Counted from the stretch's first letter, positions 1 through 6,687 are shown. The stretch: DNA of 7,912 nt from Candidatus Segetimicrobium genomatis (GCA_005883865.1 VBAO01000193.1:1-7912); one strand, 5' to 3'. Notes: a model not told the origin generated them from the letters alone. Numbers and translations: made by a program.

Positions 1-160
1 CTGGGCCCACGGTTTTCATCCCACGACCCAGCGGCTTGAGCGGCATCCAGATGTTCTTGACCCCCCTGCGCCTGAAGATCGTGGTAATTGTGGCCGAGCT
101 CGCCCGACTCAGCGTCTGGATGGTTGCCTCACTCGGTCGCGGGAATTCCGGTCCGTGCAT
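1..160 (-). CDS. RraA-family protein (HMG aldolase / regulator of RNase E-like fold), 5' part only
   Basis: The frame opens with ATG at 160 and is still open at the left edge after 53 codons. A purine-rich GAGGAG lies 9 bases upstream of the ATG, and no other start codon exists between it and the TAG of the preceding gene in the same frame, so the start is well fixed. The peptide contains LSRASSATITTIFRRRG (about residues 18-33), then NIWMPLKPL and VGP. This matches the N-terminal pattern of RraA-like proteins (LS-x-A-T-ITT, a KRG/RRG turn, 'rPL', 'VGPA'). The family includes 4-hydroxy-4-methyl-2-oxoglutarate aldolases, oxaloacetate decarboxylases and the RNase E inhibitor RraA. Metal- and substrate-binding residues lie beyond the edge, so the activity cannot be read. 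It follows the PLP-enzyme gene by 48 bases and should be co-transcribed. In this catabolic setting an aldolase or decarboxylase role is likelier than RNase control; that is inference. Confidence 0.7.
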   Translation of the reverse strand, partial: MHGPEFPRPSEATIQTLSRASSATITTIFRRRGVKNIWMPLKPLGRGMKTVGP

Positions 161-208
161 TTTCGGGGTCTCCTCAGCCTCAGGGATCCAGTTTGGATGG
201 TCGGCCGG

Positions 209-1252
209 CTAGCCTCGAGGCACAAGCCTGCCGGCAATCGCCGAGGCGTACAGGAACGCGTTCGGCGCGCCTCCGGTATGGAGGAAGACGACGTTGTCCC
301 GCGGCCCAATGGCGCCGCGGCGTACCGCGTCGACCACGCCGGCCCATGCTTTGCCGGTATACACCGGGTCGAACAGCAGGCCTTCGGCGCGCGCGGCCTG
401 CACAATCGCCTCCAACCCCGCCGCCGTCGGGACGCCGTATCCGGCACCGATGTACGCGTCGGTGATGTCGACGTCGTCGTCGCGCACCGTGACAGCGCTC
501 CCGAGGATTTCCGCCGCGCCCCTGATCTTCTCGAGGATTCGCCGGCGATGGTCCTCAGCCGGAGCGTTCACGGACACCCCGAGGACATGACACGGCATCC
601 CGGCCAGCCGCAGCCCGAGGAGAAGGCCGGCGTACGTTCCGCCGGACCCCACGGCGAGCACGAGGTGATCGCAGCGTTCTCTCGCGCCGCGCAGCTGCTC
701 GGCCAGTTCCACCGCCGCGTGCACGTATCCGATGGCGCTCAATGCGCCCGAGAACGTGCCGAGATGGATGAGATACGGGTGGCCTCCGCGTTGACGCACC
801 TCGTCCTCGATCTCGCGCATGAGGGCGAAGGTCGACTCCGCGTACGGATCCTCCGTGGCCATGAATCGGATGTCCGCGCCAAACAGACGCATGAGCAGCA
901 GATTCCCGGCGAGCGGCGCATCCGCGCTGCCGCGCACGAGCAGAATCGCCTCCATGCCAAGGCGCCGCGCGGCGGCCGCGGCGAGCCTGAGGAAGTTCGA
1001 CTGCATTCCGGCGGTCGTGATGATGGTGTCTGCGCCGCGGGCACGGGCCTCTCCCAAGAGGAACTCAAGCTTTCGAACCTTGTTCCCCCCAAGCGCCAGC
1101 CCGGTGAGATCGTCCCGCTTCACGAGAAGTTTTCGGACGCCCAGTTCCCGGGCCAAGCGAGGCGCGTCCTCGAGCGGCGTCGGAAGCGTGGCCAGCGCGA
1201 CGCGCGGCAGGCGCTTCAACGTGTCGAGGGCGGCCGTGGCGTTCTCAGGCAT
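209..1252 (-). CDS. PLP-dependent D-cysteine desulfhydrase / ACC deaminase-family enzyme
   Basis: This 347-residue protein has the normal length for the D-cysteine desulfhydrase/1-aminocyclopropane-1-carboxylate deaminase family (fold type II PLP enzymes). Visible marks are KRDDLTGLALGGNK with the PLP lysine at about K58, AGMQSN at 81-86, the phosphate-binding GSGGTY at 202-207, GYGVP at 271-275, DPVYTGKA at 295-302 and HTGG at 325-328. The tyrosines of the GYG and DPVYTG motifs correspond to active-site tyrosines of ACC deaminase. Members remove ammonia, often with sulfide or sulfite, from small amino acids such as D-cysteine, L-cysteate or ACC. The usual QSNH motif reads QSNF here, so the exact substrate is uncertain. 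I chose ATG 1252, with a GGGAG 6 bases upstream. GTG 1267 would add five residues and has a poorer ribosome site. The start overlaps the stop of the MmgE/PrpD gene by 8 bases, implying translational coupling. Confidence 0.88.
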   Translation of the reverse strand: MPENATAALDTLKRLPRVALATLPTPLEDAPRLARELGVRKLLVKRDDLTGLALGGNKVRKLEFLLGEARARGADTIITTAGMQSNFLRLAAAAARRLGMEAILLVRGSADAPLAGNLLLMRLFGADIRFMATEDPYAESTFALMREIEDEVRQRGGHPYLIHLGTFSGALSAIGYVHAAVELAEQLRGARERCDHLVLAVGSGGTYAGLLLGLRLAGMPCHVLGVSVNAPAEDHRRRILEKIRGAAEILGSAVTVRDDDVDITDAYIGAGYGVPTAAGLEAIVQAARAEGLLFDPVYTGKAWAGVVDAVRRGAIGPRDNVVFLHTGGAPNAFLYASAIAGRLVPRG

Positions 1253-2747
1253 GCGGGACTCCCTCACCTTCCGGATTCGGAACCATGCGCGATGGGCGCC
1301 AGGCTGCTCCGAGCAGCCGGACCAGGGGCTCGAGGTCCTGGAGGCGCTCGAAGTCGTCGAGCACGAGGTGGACGATCTCGCTCCGCCGCCCGTCGGGCAG
1401 CACCGCCCGGCTCATCTCGGAGAACTTGCCGATGAGATCCGGCGTGGTGAAATGCATCTCAGGCGGCGCCCACATGTCGCCGTACGCATAGTCGGTCGTC
1501 CGGCGAAATGTTTGCCCGCGCGCCTTGACTTCAACTTCTGCGGGAGCCCGCTTGAGGATGTCCGCAATGGACACTCCCTTCCACGGGCGGTACATGACCT
1601 CGGTCGTCGGAGGATTGCCCTCGATGCGCACTTTACGCATGAGCTGCCGGATGTCCGGGTCAACGAGCAGACTCAGATCCGCCCACCGGGGGCCCGGCGG
1701 GACGTTCGTGAGCGCAACCGCGACGCCGAACTCGGCGCTCATGTGGGCGCCCTCTTGAGTCGCGGGTGGCGCGCCCGCGTAGGGGCGATTCGCGCCCGCG
1801 GGGGCATGCATCCGGAGCACGACCTCCTCGATCTCACCGGGCGACAGGTGCTCCACGCGACGGAGCGTCGACAGCAGCCACACGTGAGGGCGATAGAGAT
1901 TGCACAGGGGCTCGGACTTATAGTTCAGCCAGCGGATGCTCTCCCATTCCGACCCCAGGCCCTCCAGCAGGTACGAGGTCTCAAAGCGCTCACTGCCCCA
2001 ACACTGGGCGAAGTCGTGCTCAGAGTCCAGCACGCTGGTATCGGCCGTGTAGCCTTTGGCCGCAAGAAGAGCGGCGGTCGCCCCGGCCTGCGCCGTCCAG
2101 CCCATCGGCGCATACTTCACCATCGAGAACGGCATCGTGCGCAGCCACTTGAGCACACTGGGGACCGGACAATAGTACGCGGCCAGACCGAGCGCGCTCG
2201 CCATGCGATCGGCATCGAGGCCGCGGAGCCTGCCGGCTCCGGCCGCCGCCCCGAGCGCCGCGTACCCGTAGCCGCACAGGGGGCCGACGACGTACCGCGT
2301 CGCGGGGCCGTCGTGTCCTTCGCCCACCGGGGTCATCGCCATCGCCAGCCGCCCGGCGATTTCCAACCCGACGATCGCCGCTTCAAGGATTCGGCGGCCT
2401 CCGGCCCCGACGGCCTCCCCGGTGGCCAGGACGGCCGGCAGGATGACCGGAACGATGTGCGCCACATTGAGGAATCCGGCATCACCATCCAGGGCGTTCG
2501 CGAGCTCGGCGTTCGCGAAACTCGCATGATCTACGCTGACACGCAGACCGCTTCCGAAAATGGCCGCCTGAGGCGTCCCTCCGAGGTCCGCGGCTAAGTC
2601 CGCGGCGAGGCGGCCCTTGGCCGTCGTCCACCCCCCGAGGATGCACCCCAGGGTATCGAGCACCAGACGCTTGGTCTCAGCGACGATGCCGTCCGGGATC
2701 GCGGATGCCTCGGAGGCGAACGCCGCCAGCGTCCGCGTGATGCCCAA
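1245..2747 (-). CDS. MmgE/PrpD family protein (dehydratase/decarboxylase/epimerase-like)
   Basis: The encoded protein has about 500 residues and the MmgE/PrpD fold signature: LVLDTLGCILGG near residues 28-39, FANAELANALDGDAGF at 77-92, IVPVILPAVLATGEA around 98-112, the helical YVVGPLCGYGYAALGAAAG region, and the KYAPMGWTAQAGATAALLAAKG segment that carries the family's active-site loop. The second domain continues with LCNLYRPH and an EIEEVVLRMHAPAGA strand. Known members are 2-methylcitrate dehydratase, cis-aconitate decarboxylase and iminodisuccinate epimerase, all acting on polycarboxylates. Sequence alone does not pick among them. I chose TTG at 2747 because a perfect GGAGGT (2754-2759) sits 6 bases upstream and the protein then begins just before the first family helix. 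A longer frame reaches ATG 2861 but adds a low-complexity, Gly/Arg/Pro-rich leader that overlaps the preceding remnant. The stop overlaps the next gene's start. Confidence 0.88.
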   Translation of the reverse strand: MGITRTLAAFASEASAIPDGIVAETKRLVLDTLGCILGGWTTAKGRLAADLAADLGGTPQAAIFGSGLRVSVDHASFANAELANALDGDAGFLNVAHIVPVILPAVLATGEAVGAGGRRILEAAIVGLEIAGRLAMAMTPVGEGHDGPATRYVVGPLCGYGYAALGAAAGAGRLRGLDADRMASALGLAAYYCPVPSVLKWLRTMPFSMVKYAPMGWTAQAGATAALLAAKGYTADTSVLDSEHDFAQCWGSERFETSYLLEGLGSEWESIRWLNYKSEPLCNLYRPHVWLLSTLRRVEHLSPGEIEEVVLRMHAPAGANRPYAGAPPATQEGAHMSAEFGVAVALTNVPPGPRWADLSLLVDPDIRQLMRKVRIEGNPPTTEVMYRPWKGVSIADILKRAPAEVEVKARGQTFRRTTDYAYGDMWAPPEMHFTTPDLIGKFSEMSRAVLPDGRRSEIVHLVLDDFERLQDLEPLVRLLGAAWRPSRMVPNPEGEGVPHA

Positions 2748-2753
2748 CGTCGC

Positions 2754-2759
2754 ACCTCC
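2754..2759 (-). promoter_or_regulatory. Strong Shine-Dalgarno (GGAGGT) that fixes the TTG start of the MmgE/PrpD gene
   Basis: On the minus strand GGAGGT is followed by six bases and TTG at 2747. It is the strongest ribosome site I saw in the operon, and it selects the rare TTG start over the in-frame ATG at 2861. Confidence 0.75.
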
Positions 2760-2803
2760 AAGATCGGTCTGTGGCCGCGGGCGCCGGCCGCCCGCGGGGC
2801 CGG

Positions 2804-3019
2804 TCACCATATCCGGGCGGGCTCCCATTCCGCGCCGCGGGGACCCGCCCAGAACCAGCACGGTCCCTCTTCATCGTACCGCCGCGCGTATTCGCGTACC
2901 AGCCCTTCGTTAAGCTCAATGCCCAACCCCGGTGTGTCCGTCACGTCGACGTACCCGCCCGTCATCTGGAAGGGGCTTGGAATGTTCACGGTGACGGTGT
3001 CGATCGCGACAATCTTCAC
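2804..3019 (-). pseudogene. Internally deleted enolase-superfamily (mandelate racemase/muconate lactonizing) gene remnant
   Basis: Reading from GTG 3019, which has AGGAG 6 bases upstream, gives only 71 residues. The first ~14 (VKIVAIDTVTVNIP) look like the opening β-strand of a mandelate racemase/muconate lactonizing enzyme N-terminal domain. The rest looks like the extreme C-terminus of the same family: GGYVDVTDTPGLGIELNE matches the typical 'dGyv-vPd-PGLGiel-de' tail, followed by LVREYARRYDEEGPCWFW. Full members have roughly 370-400 residues, so about 300 residues (~900 bases), including the TIM-barrel and every metal and catalytic residue, are missing between about 2965 and 2980. The remnant cannot be an active enolase-family enzyme. 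It is in the same frame as dppC with no stop between them. The intact ancestor would have been a dehydratase or racemase of a carboxylate in this operon. Assignment rests on the two end motifs only. Confidence 0.62.
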
Positions 3020-3928
3020 GCGTCGCTCCTGCCACCGGCCCCGCGGATCCAGATAGTCCCGCAGAGCATCCCCGAACCATCCGACCGTCATGACGACGAA
3101 AGTCAGGAACAGCCCCGGCATCGTGGCAATCCACCACGCATTGTCCAGATACTCCCGGCCTTCGCTGATCGTAACCCCCCACGACGGCAGCGGCCGTGGA
3201 ATGCCGAGCCCCAGGAAGCTGAGCGCCGCCTCGGCGAGCATTTGCGTGCCGACTTGGAGGGTGGCGACGATGATGATCGGCGTGAGCATGTTGGGCAGAA
3301 TGTGCGCCCAGATCACGCGCGCATGGGTCGCGCCCTGGGCAAGGGCGGCCTCCACGAACTGGCGCTCCCGGAGCGAGAGGACGGATCCATACGCCAGCCG
3401 CGTAAACACCGCCCAGCGGATGACGGACAGGATCAGGATGACATTCAGGACCGACGGCTCGAGGATCGCGGCGATCAGAATGGCCAGCAGCAGGGCCGGG
3501 AACGACAGTTGTAAGTCCGCAAGGCGCATGATGACGGTGTCGACCGTCCCGCCGTAGTAGCCTGCGCACAGCCCGAGGGCCGTTCCGGAGACGCCCGCGA
3601 GCACGACCGTGCTCGACGCGACGAGCATCGAGATGCGGGCCCCGTGCACCACCTGCCCCCCCAGATCGCGTCCGAGCTGGTCGGTGCCGAGCCACGCGAT
3701 CTGTCCGTCGGACAGGCGGGTCCCGGGAGGCAGCAGGTGCTGCTCAAGCCGCTGTACCAGCGGATCGTAGGGAACGAGAACGGGGGCCCCGAGACCGGCG
3801 ATCGTGACGGCGATCAGCAGCACGCCCATGCGGAGCAGGCGACGGCCGCGCGGGGTCGCCGTCCACCGGCGTGCCGACACACCGGGCGACCCGAGCGATA
3901 CCGAAGGCATCATCGCGTCGCCGCTCAT
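2804..3928 (-). CDS. dppC: ABC transporter permease, DppC/OppC type, with read-through C-terminal tail
   Basis: Residues 1-303 (3928 to 3020) form a complete DppC-type inner-membrane permease: a first membrane helix near 33-53, LGTDQLGRDLGGQVVHGARIS at 80-100, several further hydrophobic helices, and the EAA loop AALAQGATHARVIWAHILPN at about 194-213 that docks on the ATPase. SFLGLGIPRPLPSWG and the closing FGDALRDYLDPRGRW are standard for the family. Proteins of this type usually stop just after that last motif. Here the frame continues through ERR into the 71-residue enolase-family remnant, giving 374 residues if read to the TGA at 2804-2806. A TGA does exist at the GTG start of the remnant (as GTGA) but in the +1 frame, so an old stop may have been lost by a frame change. 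ATG 3928 overlaps the dppB stop by one base (TGATG), a coupled start. A longer upstream frame to 4369 is antisense-like, low-complexity sequence inside dppB. Confidence 0.87.
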   Translation of the reverse strand: MSGDAMMPSVSLGSPGVSARRWTATPRGRRLLRMGVLLIAVTIAGLGAPVLVPYDPLVQRLEQHLLPPGTRLSDGQIAWLGTDQLGRDLGGQVVHGARISMLVASSTVVLAGVSGTALGLCAGYYGGTVDTVIMRLADLQLSFPALLLAILIAAILEPSVLNVILILSVIRWAVFTRLAYGSVLSLRERQFVEAALAQGATHARVIWAHILPNMLTPIIIVATLQVGTQMLAEAALSFLGLGIPRPLPSWGVTISEGREYLDNAWWIATMPGLFLTFVVMTVGWFGDALRDYLDPRGRWQERRVKIVAIDTVTVNIPSPFQMTGGYVDVTDTPGLGIELNEGLVREYARRYDEEGPCWFWAGPRGAEWEPARIW

Positions 3929-4848
3929 CAGCGGTACCGGATCCGCGGATCCAAGCACGCGTAGGCAGCGTCGACGGCCAGATTGGTGAGGACGAAGATC
4001 ATCGCCGTGAAGGCGACGGCCGCTTGGACGAGTGGATAATCGCGGTTCTCGATGGCGGTGACAATCAGACGGCCCAGCCCAGGCCACGCGAAGACCGTTT
4101 CCGTGACCACCACGCCCCCCACGAGCGTGCCGAGCTGGAGTCCGATCATCGTCACGACCGGGATCAGCATGTTGCGGTAGATGTGACGCACAAGCACCCT
4201 GAGCTCGGTCAGTCCCTTGGCGCGGGCGGTGCGCGCGAAGTCCTGCCCCGCCATCTCCACGATCCCGGCCCGAACCAGCCGTGTCAGCAGGCCGATGAAC
4301 TGCACGGACAGCGTCACACTCGGCAGCACGAGGTGCCACAGGCCCCCCCGTCCGAACGAGGGCAGCCATTTCAGATCGCGGGAGAAGATGAGGATGCCCA
4401 CGAGGCCCAGCCAGAAATTGGGCGCGGCCTGCGCCGCCAGCGACACCGTCTCGATGGCTCGGTCAAGCCCGGAATGTGGCCGGCGCGCCGCCAGCGATCC
4501 GAGGCCGAGACTTGCGCCGACCGTGAGCGCGAGGCTCGCCAGCGCGAGTTCCGCCGTGGCGGGGAACCTCCCGAGAACGAGGCGCATGGCCCCGGAGCCC
4601 TCGTAGTAGGAACGCCCCCAGTCGCCCAGGACCGCCTGGCGCATGAACAGCACGTACTGCACGGGACGCGGTTGATTGAGACCGAGCCTCTGGCGCTGCT
4701 CGGCAATCAGTTGCGGCGTGGCATACGTGCCCAGGAGCACGGCCGCGGGATCGCCTGGGAGCACGCGAACGATCACGAAAATGACCGTCAGCGCGCCCCA
4801 CACAACGACGAGAGCGGCCAGCAGGCGCCGGGCGAGGAACCCGAGCAT
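3928..4848 (-). CDS. dppB: ABC transporter permease, DppB/OppB type
   Basis: A 306-residue permease of the dipeptide/oligopeptide/nickel family. It starts with the typical basic-hydrophobic helix FLARRLLAALVVVWGALTVIF and VRVLPGDPA (27-35). The QRLGLNQPRPVQY stretch (about 52-65), the LGDWGRS motif and a membrane core follow. The EAA loop GQDFARTARAKGLTELRVLV lies at about 201-220, then RHIYRNMLIP. It ends with the usual LDPRIRYR. It would pair with DppC in the inner membrane to pass the solute delivered by the binding protein. The family covers peptides, nickel, opines and other small solutes, so the peptide label is by family, not a substrate call. The gene begins 25 bases after dppA ends. 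AGGGGG lies very close to the ATG (about 2-3 bases), but the protein start fits the family well. Confidence 0.92.
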   Translation of the reverse strand: MLGFLARRLLAALVVVWGALTVIFVIVRVLPGDPAAVLLGTYATPQLIAEQRQRLGLNQPRPVQYVLFMRQAVLGDWGRSYYEGSGAMRLVLGRFPATAELALASLALTVGASLGLGSLAARRPHSGLDRAIETVSLAAQAAPNFWLGLVGILIFSRDLKWLPSFGRGGLWHLVLPSVTLSVQFIGLLTRLVRAGIVEMAGQDFARTARAKGLTELRVLVRHIYRNMLIPVVTMIGLQLGTLVGGVVVTETVFAWPGLGRLIVTAIENRDYPLVQAAVAFTAMIFVLTNLAVDAAYACLDPRIRYR

Positions 4849-4873
4849 TACCCCCTACGACGCTGCGCCGGCG

Positions 4874-6379
4874 TTACGGCGAAACCGCTACATCGGCCAC
4901 GCCGAAGATCTCGCTGGGCGGCGCCTTAAACCCCTGGACGCTTGTCCGGAACGCGTAACTCTCGAGCGGATCAAAGAGGAACACGGCGGGGCCCTGGTCC
5001 CACAGGATCTCCTGCGCCCGCTTGTACATGGCGCACCGCTGCTGGAGGTTCACCGACGCCGCGGCGTCGTCCACCAGCTCGAATTCCTGATTGGACCACC
5101 CGGTCCGCTTGCTGCGGGTATGGTAGAGGCGCCGCAGGGTGAAGTCCGGGTCGCCCGTGCCCCCTCCCGTCGTCGAGATCTCGAAGTCCCAGTTCAGCTT
5201 CAAGAGATCGTCGAGCCAAATCGCCCTCGGCTGCTGCAGGTTGTGGACCCGGATGCCGACGAGCGCCAGCTGCCCGACGATGGCGTCGGAGACCTCGCGC
5301 TCCTTGGGATTGCCCACGGTCCACTTGACGGATGTCTCGAAGCCCCGGGGGAATCCCGCCTCGGCCAGCAGCTTTCGCGCGAGCGCGGTATCGTAGGAGA
5401 TCGGCGGCATCTTCGCGTAGCACACGACGTTGCTCGCAATGGGCGATGTCGACGGCGTGGCAATCCCCGCCACCAGCGAGCTCGTGATCGCGTTCACGTT
5501 GATCGCATGCTGGAGCGCGTGCCGCACCCGGACGTCGGAGAACGGCGCCCGTTCCGCGTTGATCCACAGCGCCCTCGTCAGCGTCGTCAGGCCGACCTCC
5601 ACCGTCACGTTCGGTGTGGTGCGCAGTCGCTTCATTTGTTCGGGAGGGAGCCCGACCGCGATGTCGATCTCTCCCGTCTCGACCGCCGTGGCCCGCGCGG
5701 CCACCTCCGGGATATCCACGAAGATCACCCGCTGAGATCTCGGGATCCCCTGCTGCCAGTAGCTCGGATTGGCGTCGAGCACAAGCCGCGCATCCCGGAC
5801 AAATTCCACGAACTTGAACGGACCGGTCCCAACCGGCCGGTCGCCGAAATCCGGGGTCGCCGGCGTTCCGGCCGGCACGATCGCGAGGATGGTCAGGTTC
5901 GAGAGCAGCGTCCCCACGGGCTCCCGCGTCTTGATGACGACCCGATACGGATCGGGCGTCTCGATAGACTGCACCGGGGCAAACAGCGGCGCGAGGGGAC
6001 CTTTCATGGCGACCACGCGTTCGAGCGACGTCTTCACGGCGGCGGACGTGAAGCCCTGACCGTCGTGAAACTTGACGCCTCGTCGCAACTCAAATTCCCA
6101 CGTCGTCGGATCGATGTTCCGCCATCGCAACGCCAGCTGCGGCTGAAATCGCTTTGCGCTGTAATCCCACGACACGAGCTGGTTGTAGAGATGCCGGCCG
6201 ATAATCCAGGACATACGCTCGGCACCCGCGCTGCCGTGCGGGTCCAGGGAGAGGATGCGCTGCAGATAGGAGACGCGGACGGTGCTCGGGGCAGGAGCCG
6301 CCGTCGTCAGGCCAATTCCAGTTCCTGCGAGAAGGAGGCACACGACCACCGCGGCCGCCAATGACCGCCTGAGCAGCAT
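4874..6379 (-). CDS. dppA: ABC transporter periplasmic substrate-binding protein, family 5 (DppA/OppA-like)
   Basis: A 501-residue family 5 extracellular solute-binding protein, of normal length. It begins with a Sec-type signal (basic MLLRR, hydrophobic core to about residue 26, AAPA cleavage region). The lone cysteine in that region does not sit in a lipobox, so I read it as a soluble periplasmic protein, not a lipoprotein. Family marks are SLDPHG, YNQLVSWD, FQPQLALRWRNIDPTTWEFELRRGVKFHDG (residues about 78-107) and FTSAAVKTSLERV. PVGTGPFKFVEF and DVRVRHALQHAINVNAI follow, with ARKLLAEAGFPRGF near the end. The ligand is unknown: the same scaffold binds peptides, nickel, glutathione, opines and others. 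It heads the transporter genes and probably the operon; expression would be driven from the leader upstream. GGGGGTG precedes ATG 6379 by five bases. Confidence 0.93.
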   Translation of the reverse strand: MLLRRSLAAAVVVCLLLAGTGIGLTTAAPAPSTVRVSYLQRILSLDPHGSAGAERMSWIIGRHLYNQLVSWDYSAKRFQPQLALRWRNIDPTTWEFELRRGVKFHDGQGFTSAAVKTSLERVVAMKGPLAPLFAPVQSIETPDPYRVVIKTREPVGTLLSNLTILAIVPAGTPATPDFGDRPVGTGPFKFVEFVRDARLVLDANPSYWQQGIPRSQRVIFVDIPEVAARATAVETGEIDIAVGLPPEQMKRLRTTPNVTVEVGLTTLTRALWINAERAPFSDVRVRHALQHAINVNAITSSLVAGIATPSTSPIASNVVCYAKMPPISYDTALARKLLAEAGFPRGFETSVKWTVGNPKEREVSDAIVGQLALVGIRVHNLQQPRAIWLDDLLKLNWDFEISTTGGGTGDPDFTLRRLYHTRSKRTGWSNQEFELVDDAAASVNLQQRCAMYKRAQEILWDQGPAVFLFDPLESYAFRTSVQGFKAPPSEIFGVADVAVSP

Positions 6380-6617
6380 TACGGCACCCCCGATTACGAC
6401 TCGATTCCGACTCCCAGTGCCTGCTGAGAGACTACCAAGTCCATCGAGATTCCCAGTTTGATGTCTGTACTCCTCTCATCAACGGTGGCGACCCGGCCTT
6501 TCCCATCCGGGGCCTTTCCCGCCGGCCGCAGAAAGACAATGTCCGAAATCCAAGCGAAGGAGATGCTTACCCTTCTAGCGGCGCCGATTTACAAGGGTTC
6601 CAGCGACATAGGAGAAA
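6380..6617. other. Operon leader / intergenic region without a supported gene
   Basis: About 240 bases lie between the dppA start and the tRNA remnant. They hold the dppA ribosome site, the 11-bp tandem repeat (6392-6413) and a direct repeat of GGCCTTTCCC at 6495-6504 and 6511-6520. A plus-strand frame starting at 6458 crosses the tRNA remnant and has no protein-like features. I found no clear promoter or terminator by eye. The dpp promoter is presumably here. Confidence 0.5.
6392..6413. repeat. 11-bp tandem direct repeat in the dppA leader (candidate operator)
   Basis: GATTACGACTC is followed directly by GATTCCGACTC, ten of eleven bases alike. The pair lies just upstream of the dppA ribosome site, 13 bases from the ATG. 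An 11-base period would place both units on the same DNA face. That is compatible with a regulator site but could be chance; no convincing -35/-10 pair is visible nearby. Confidence 0.35.
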
Positions 6618-6668
6618 CGCCTGCCCCCCAAGCAGAGGGTCGGGGGTTCGAACCCCTTTCCCGCTCCA
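6618..6668 (+). pseudogene. tRNA-Gly 3' remnant (anticodon arm to CCA), possible integration scar
   Basis: The segment reads as the 3' two-thirds of a glycine tRNA. It has an anticodon stem CCTGC/GCAGA (6620-6624 with 6632-6636, outer pair mismatched), loop CCCCCAA with anticodon CCC at 6627-6629, and variable bases GGGTC. A T-arm GGGGG-TTCGAA-CCCCT (6642-6657) follows, then the acceptor strand TTCCCGC (6658-6664), discriminator T and encoded CCA (6666-6668). TTCCCGCTCCA is identical to the end of E. coli tRNA-Gly(GCC). The matching 5' strand GCGGGAA and a normal D-arm are absent upstream, base 33 is C instead of U, and the T-loop is one base short. It is therefore not a working tRNA. A 3' tRNA fragment with CCA is the usual footprint of integrase-mediated insertion at a tRNA gene. 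It lies at the composition change. Confidence 0.7.
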
Positions 6669-6687
6669 ATAAATCAAATGGGTTTTG

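Noticed and set aside
819..2597. Long plus-strand open frame (~590 codons) opposite the PLP enzyme and MmgE/PrpD genes
   Set aside because: It is antisense to two well-supported genes, Arg/Pro/Ala-rich, without family motifs. Such mirror frames are expected in GC-rich coding DNA.
2748..2861. Extension of the MmgE/PrpD protein to ATG 2861
   Set aside because: The added 38 residues are Gly/Arg/Pro-rich, overlap the enolase remnant, and the GGAGGT points to TTG 2747.
3929..4369. N-terminal extension of dppC up to 4369
   Set aside because: It lies entirely inside dppB, is Arg/Gly/His-rich and lacks homology. The coupled TGATG start at 3928 fits the permease family.
3871..4929. Plus-strand open frame opposite dppB
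   Set aside because: Highly charged His/Arg/Glu-rich shadow of the permease codons, with no membrane or enzyme motif.
4676..6364. Long plus-strand open frame opposite dppA and dppB
   Set aside because: Antisense to a clear solute-binding protein and permease. The composition is the shadow of GC-biased third positions and no domain is visible.
6643..6656. Perfect palindrome GGGGTTCGAACCCC as a possible terminator for the fucosyltransferase gene
   Set aside because: It is the T-arm of the tRNA remnant and no T-run follows on the minus strand.
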